From IMG/VR virus record IMGVR_UViG_3300007346_000025, positions 1-64,000 of that record: DNA of 64,000 bases; one strand, 5' to 3'. Source of the DNA: a virus. Below the pieces are notes generated by a model. The model ran no database searches and was not told where the DNA came from. It saw nothing but the letters and a program-made list of their open reading frames with translations. Below, in pieces: positions 62,033 to 64,000 of the stretch; the first letter of the stretch is position 1; every line of letters starts with the position of its first letter. The translations under genes and the position numbers were made by a program.

Positions 62033-63124
62033 TTACAATTTTACTCCGTAATCTTTCCAAATAATCTTACTCTCATCAAAAGACTCTAGTGCTTCTTTAA
62101 CCCATCTTTCATCTACAGTACCCTTATAACATAGTATATGTACAATAGCTTTTTCATCAGGATTAAGTCTCAAAAGTCTTCCAATTCTCTGACTTGCTTT
62201 TCTTTCATTACCATAAGCATGCATAATAATACCTTGTCTTAATTGAGGAATATTAACACCTTCATTTAACTGTAGTACACATGATAGCTTATTAATTCTA
62301 CCTTCTTTAAATGCAATAAGATTATCTTCAGAATTACTATTACCACTATGATAACTAAATCTGCAAAGTCTGTCAGCCTGTTCTTGAGTATTAGCAAACA
62401 CAATACACTTAGTATTAATGCTTTCCATTAATTTTTTAGTGTATTTTTCTTTACTTGGATACTCCATCATGGCCTTCATTCTCATTACTCTTAGCATCTG
62501 AATGGGACCTTGACCCATATCTATTCTACCACCCCAGTACTGATAATTCAATTTTTCTGAAGTAACAAAAGATTTAGTCTTCATATCTACTTGATAGTTC
62601 TTTGCTTCATCTAACTTAAGCTCATGTACAATAATTTGGTAATCATTAATGATTCCATTATCAATTGCATCATCAGCTTTAAAGGTATAGACTACAGGAC
62701 AGAACTGTGCTACCATTATTCCCTTCTCAGAGCTTTTATGTTTAGGTGGTGTACCTGTTAAACCCAGGATCCCACCTTTGTACAGATCAAGAAAAACTCT
62801 ATGAGAGTCAAGAAGTGAATGGCACTCATCAAGATAGATATAGTCATACTCATTTGGATCACGTTTAGGTAGACCAATATAGGTAGAAAAAGTAATTCTT
62901 TTTAGCAAATCTTCTTTACCAAATTTTACAGCATCATCAGACCAGGACTGAAAAATAGATTTCTTAGGAGCTACTACTAATACGTTGTGTAGCTCATTAG
63001 TATTATTTTCAATATGTAATAGCCCAACAAGAGTCTTACCAACTCCTGTTCCTAATACTACTGAACACCTTCTTCTTCCTTCAGTTGCCTTTAATGCTTC
63101 TTCTTGAATCTCTTCTCTTGTCAT
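62033..63124 (-). CDS. SF2 DNA helicase (DEAD-like, DECH box)
   Basis: The 363-residue protein has motif I LGTGVGKT (24-31), motif Ia VVAPKKSI, motif II LDECH, motif III LTGTP, and the C-terminal half with KCIVFANTQEQA, LNEGVNIPQL and QRIGRLLRL (motif VI). This is an intact superfamily 2 helicase of the UvsW / type III restriction-like style. It could act in branch migration, transcription or replication restart. It follows the 73-residue gene by a 4-base overlap and precedes the ClpS-like gene by 10 bases. Confidence 0.87.
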   Translation of the reverse strand: MTREEIQEEALKATEGRRRCSVVLGTGVGKTLVGLLHIENNTNELHNVLVVAPKKSIFQSWSDDAVKFGKEDLLKRITFSTYIGLPKRDPNEYDYIYLDECHSLLDSHRVFLDLYKGGILGLTGTPPKHKSSEKGIMVAQFCPVVYTFKADDAIDNGIINDYQIIVHELKLDEAKNYQVDMKTKSFVTSEKLNYQYWGGRIDMGQGPIQMLRVMRMKAMMEYPSKEKYTKKLMESINTKCIVFANTQEQADRLCRFSYHSGNSNSEDNLIAFKEGRINKLSCVLQLNEGVNIPQLRQGIIMHAYGNERKASQRIGRLLRLNPDEKAIVHILCYKGTVDERWVKEALESFDESKIIWKDYGVKL

Positions 63125-63342
63125 TTTTCAAGTGCTTTTTGTTCTGCTCTCATTTTAAGTTTAACATCAGTTGCAATATGATCTTTAACTATAAATGATT
63201 TTTCATTTAATTTAACTAACCAACTATTTGGTAACCAAATTTGTATTCTAGGTATAATCTCAAATAGAGTTGCTTTATCTGTTTTCTTTACAATTCTTTT
63301 AAAAGAAAACTTACTATACCCTTGTTCATAATAACGTCTCAT
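63121..63342 (-). CDS. Uncharacterised basic protein, 73 aa
   Basis: Basic, beta-rich N-terminal half (KFSFKRIVKKTDKATLFEI; IQIWLPNSWLVKL) and a helical C-terminus. The ATGA overlap with the helicase gene start suggests translational coupling. It may be a helicase-associated or nucleic-acid-binding protein; no family recognised. Confidence 0.6.
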   Translation of the reverse strand: MRRYYEQGYSKFSFKRIVKKTDKATLFEIIPRIQIWLPNSWLVKLNEKSFIVKDHIATDVKLKMRAEQKALEK

Positions 63343-63347
63343 TATAA

Positions 63348-63758
63348 CTATTTTAAATAACCAAGTATTCTAGCCTCTTCAGGATGTTCATGAACCCAAT
63401 TGTGACAAACTCTACAAGTAGCTTTCCAGGTAGATTGAACTAAATAGAAAGCATCTCTGTTGGAACCGGCATATGTATGGTGTACATCAGTAGCACCATT
63501 CATACAACCGGCAACAGAGATCTGACATATTGGATTCTCAGTAAGAAACCTTTCTCTTAACTTAAGATACTCAGCATCCTTCTTCTTTCTTTTAGAAGAA
63601 ACCTGAGGGACTACAGAACGTTTGGTTGGTTTCTGTGAAATCTCTTTACTATTGTGGCAACTCCAGCAAAGTTTACAGTATCTGAATCCCTCATGGTTCT
63701 TCCATATTTGTGATAGTTTGCCACAACCATCACATTCTTTTAGTTTAACCTTTATCAT
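63348..63758 (-). CDS. HNH/NinG-like nuclease with N-terminal zinc ribbon
   Basis: An N-terminal zinc ribbon (CDGCGKLSQIWKNHEGFRYCKLC plus WSC) precedes a basic linker. The C-terminal part has ENPICQISVAGC, then ATDVHHTYAG, and CRVCHNWVHEHP: the Cys pairs and DVHH of an HNH fold. This combination is frequent in Bacteroidota phages and resembles NinG-type recombination nucleases. It probably cuts DNA or RNA structures during replication or recombination. It overlaps the next upstream gene by 14 bases. Confidence 0.75.
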   Translation of the reverse strand: MIKVKLKECDGCGKLSQIWKNHEGFRYCKLCWSCHNSKEISQKPTKRSVVPQVSSKRKKKDAEYLKLRERFLTENPICQISVAGCMNGATDVHHTYAGSNRDAFYLVQSTWKATCRVCHNWVHEHPEEARILGYLK

Positions 63759-64000
63759 TTTTAAGTCTTGGTAGTGCTAATGGAGCATCTTTTAAATCCA
63801 AAAAGTTTTTTGGTAAGATTCCTTCAGCAATAAAGATAGTAATAATATCTTTCTTTTCAATACCTAAATCTTTAAAAGTTAAAGTGTTCTTGAACTTCTC
63901 ATCTGTCTCATTATCAGCCAATAAGAACTGTGTAATTGGACTTTTTGGAAACAATTTCTCAAAGATTAAGTTAGAATATTTAATGGTTACTTGCTGTTTA
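63745..64000 (-). CDS. Uncharacterised protein, C-terminal part (5' end outside window)
   Basis: The - strand frame is open from 63745 to the window edge. A TTG at 63954 is unlikely to be the start because the frame continues upstream without a stop (KYSNLIFEKLFPKSP). The visible ~85 residues are soluble and alpha/beta (DIITIFIAEGILPKNF). No family recognised. Its stop overlaps the HNH gene start by 14 bases. Confidence 0.55.
   Translation of the reverse strand, partial: KQQVTIKYSNLIFEKLFPKSPITQFLLADNETDEKFKNTLTFKDLGIEKKDIITIFIAEGILPKNFLDLKDAPLALPRLKNDKG

Noticed and set aside
1-64000. Stop-codon reassignment, as known in some crAss-like phages
   Set aside because: Genes here end in TAA, TAG (e.g. 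9955, 21487, 60190) and TGA (e.g. 15455), and long frames do not need read-through of any stop.
1-64000. tRNA genes, CRISPR arrays, insertion sequences or integrase
   Set aside because: No cloverleaf, regularly spaced repeat, transposase or recombinase signature was seen on either strand.

Overview
The window is a piece of a tailed-phage genome of the crAss-like type (order Crassvirales), almost certainly infecting a member of the Bacteroidota. Supporting signs are: strongly AT-rich DNA packed with genes; a run of enormous virion genes on one strand; a 3696-residue protein carrying the DFDVD metal-binding motif of crAss-like virion RNA polymerase; and an opposing block of replication genes (family B DNA polymerase, DnaG-type primase, Sak4-like ATPase, DnaB-like helicase, uracil-DNA glycosylase, SF2 helicase). 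Several start sites have an upstream TATATTTN box, close to the TAnnTTTG -7 element of Bacteroidota promoters. TAA, TAG and TGA all end genes here, so the standard bacterial code is in use and there is no sign of the stop-codon reassignment known from some crAss-like phages.

Positions 1-38485 (+ strand) are the late/virion region. It starts with the 3' end of a structural gene. Next comes an 1824-residue multidomain protein with a SET-like domain, a HAD-like phosphatase domain, a GH24 lysozyme domain and an HExxH motif near the C-terminus. Two Gln-rich, GG-motif-rich virion proteins follow, then four very large proteins of 1053, 2011, 3696 and 1957 residues that look like capsid cargo ejected with the DNA. 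The 3696-residue protein combines a zincin-like HExxH motif, the RNA polymerase active-site motif and a C-terminal NADAR domain. The 1957-residue protein has HExxH, a LysM-like segment and C-terminal membrane helices. A bidirectional terminator at about 38484-38516 closes the block.

Positions 38515-64000 are mostly - strand. From the terminator rightwards they hold: a small metabolic cassette (acyl-CoA thioesterase, 2OG-Fe(II)-oxygenase-like protein, MazG-like pyrophosphatase); a DUF932-like protein and DNA polymerase B; a PD-(D/E)XK nuclease; a MoxR-type AAA+ ATPase with a VWA/metallopeptidase partner; a GIY-YIG-like nuclease, primase, SSB-like protein, Sak4-like ATPase, DnaB-like helicase and uracil-DNA glycosylase; and an early-type set of small genes with a spore-photoproduct-lyase-like radical SAM protein, a mini metallopeptidase, tiny membrane peptides, an HTH/RHH regulator, a ClpS-like adaptor, an SF2 helicase and an HNH protein. 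A + strand island (56080-58111) with a metallophosphoesterase sits inside this block. Most - strand genes abut or overlap by 1-30 bases, which suggests long co-transcribed, translationally coupled units. These are broken by G-rich hairpin terminators near 40.1, 43.35, 46.58 and 51.54 kb. No tRNA, rRNA, CRISPR array, insertion sequence or integrase was recognised.

The most interesting content is the set of enzymatic domains fused to proteins that probably enter the host with the genome (SET, HAD, lysozyme, three HExxH motifs, RNA polymerase, NADAR), and the ClpS-like adaptor in the early region.
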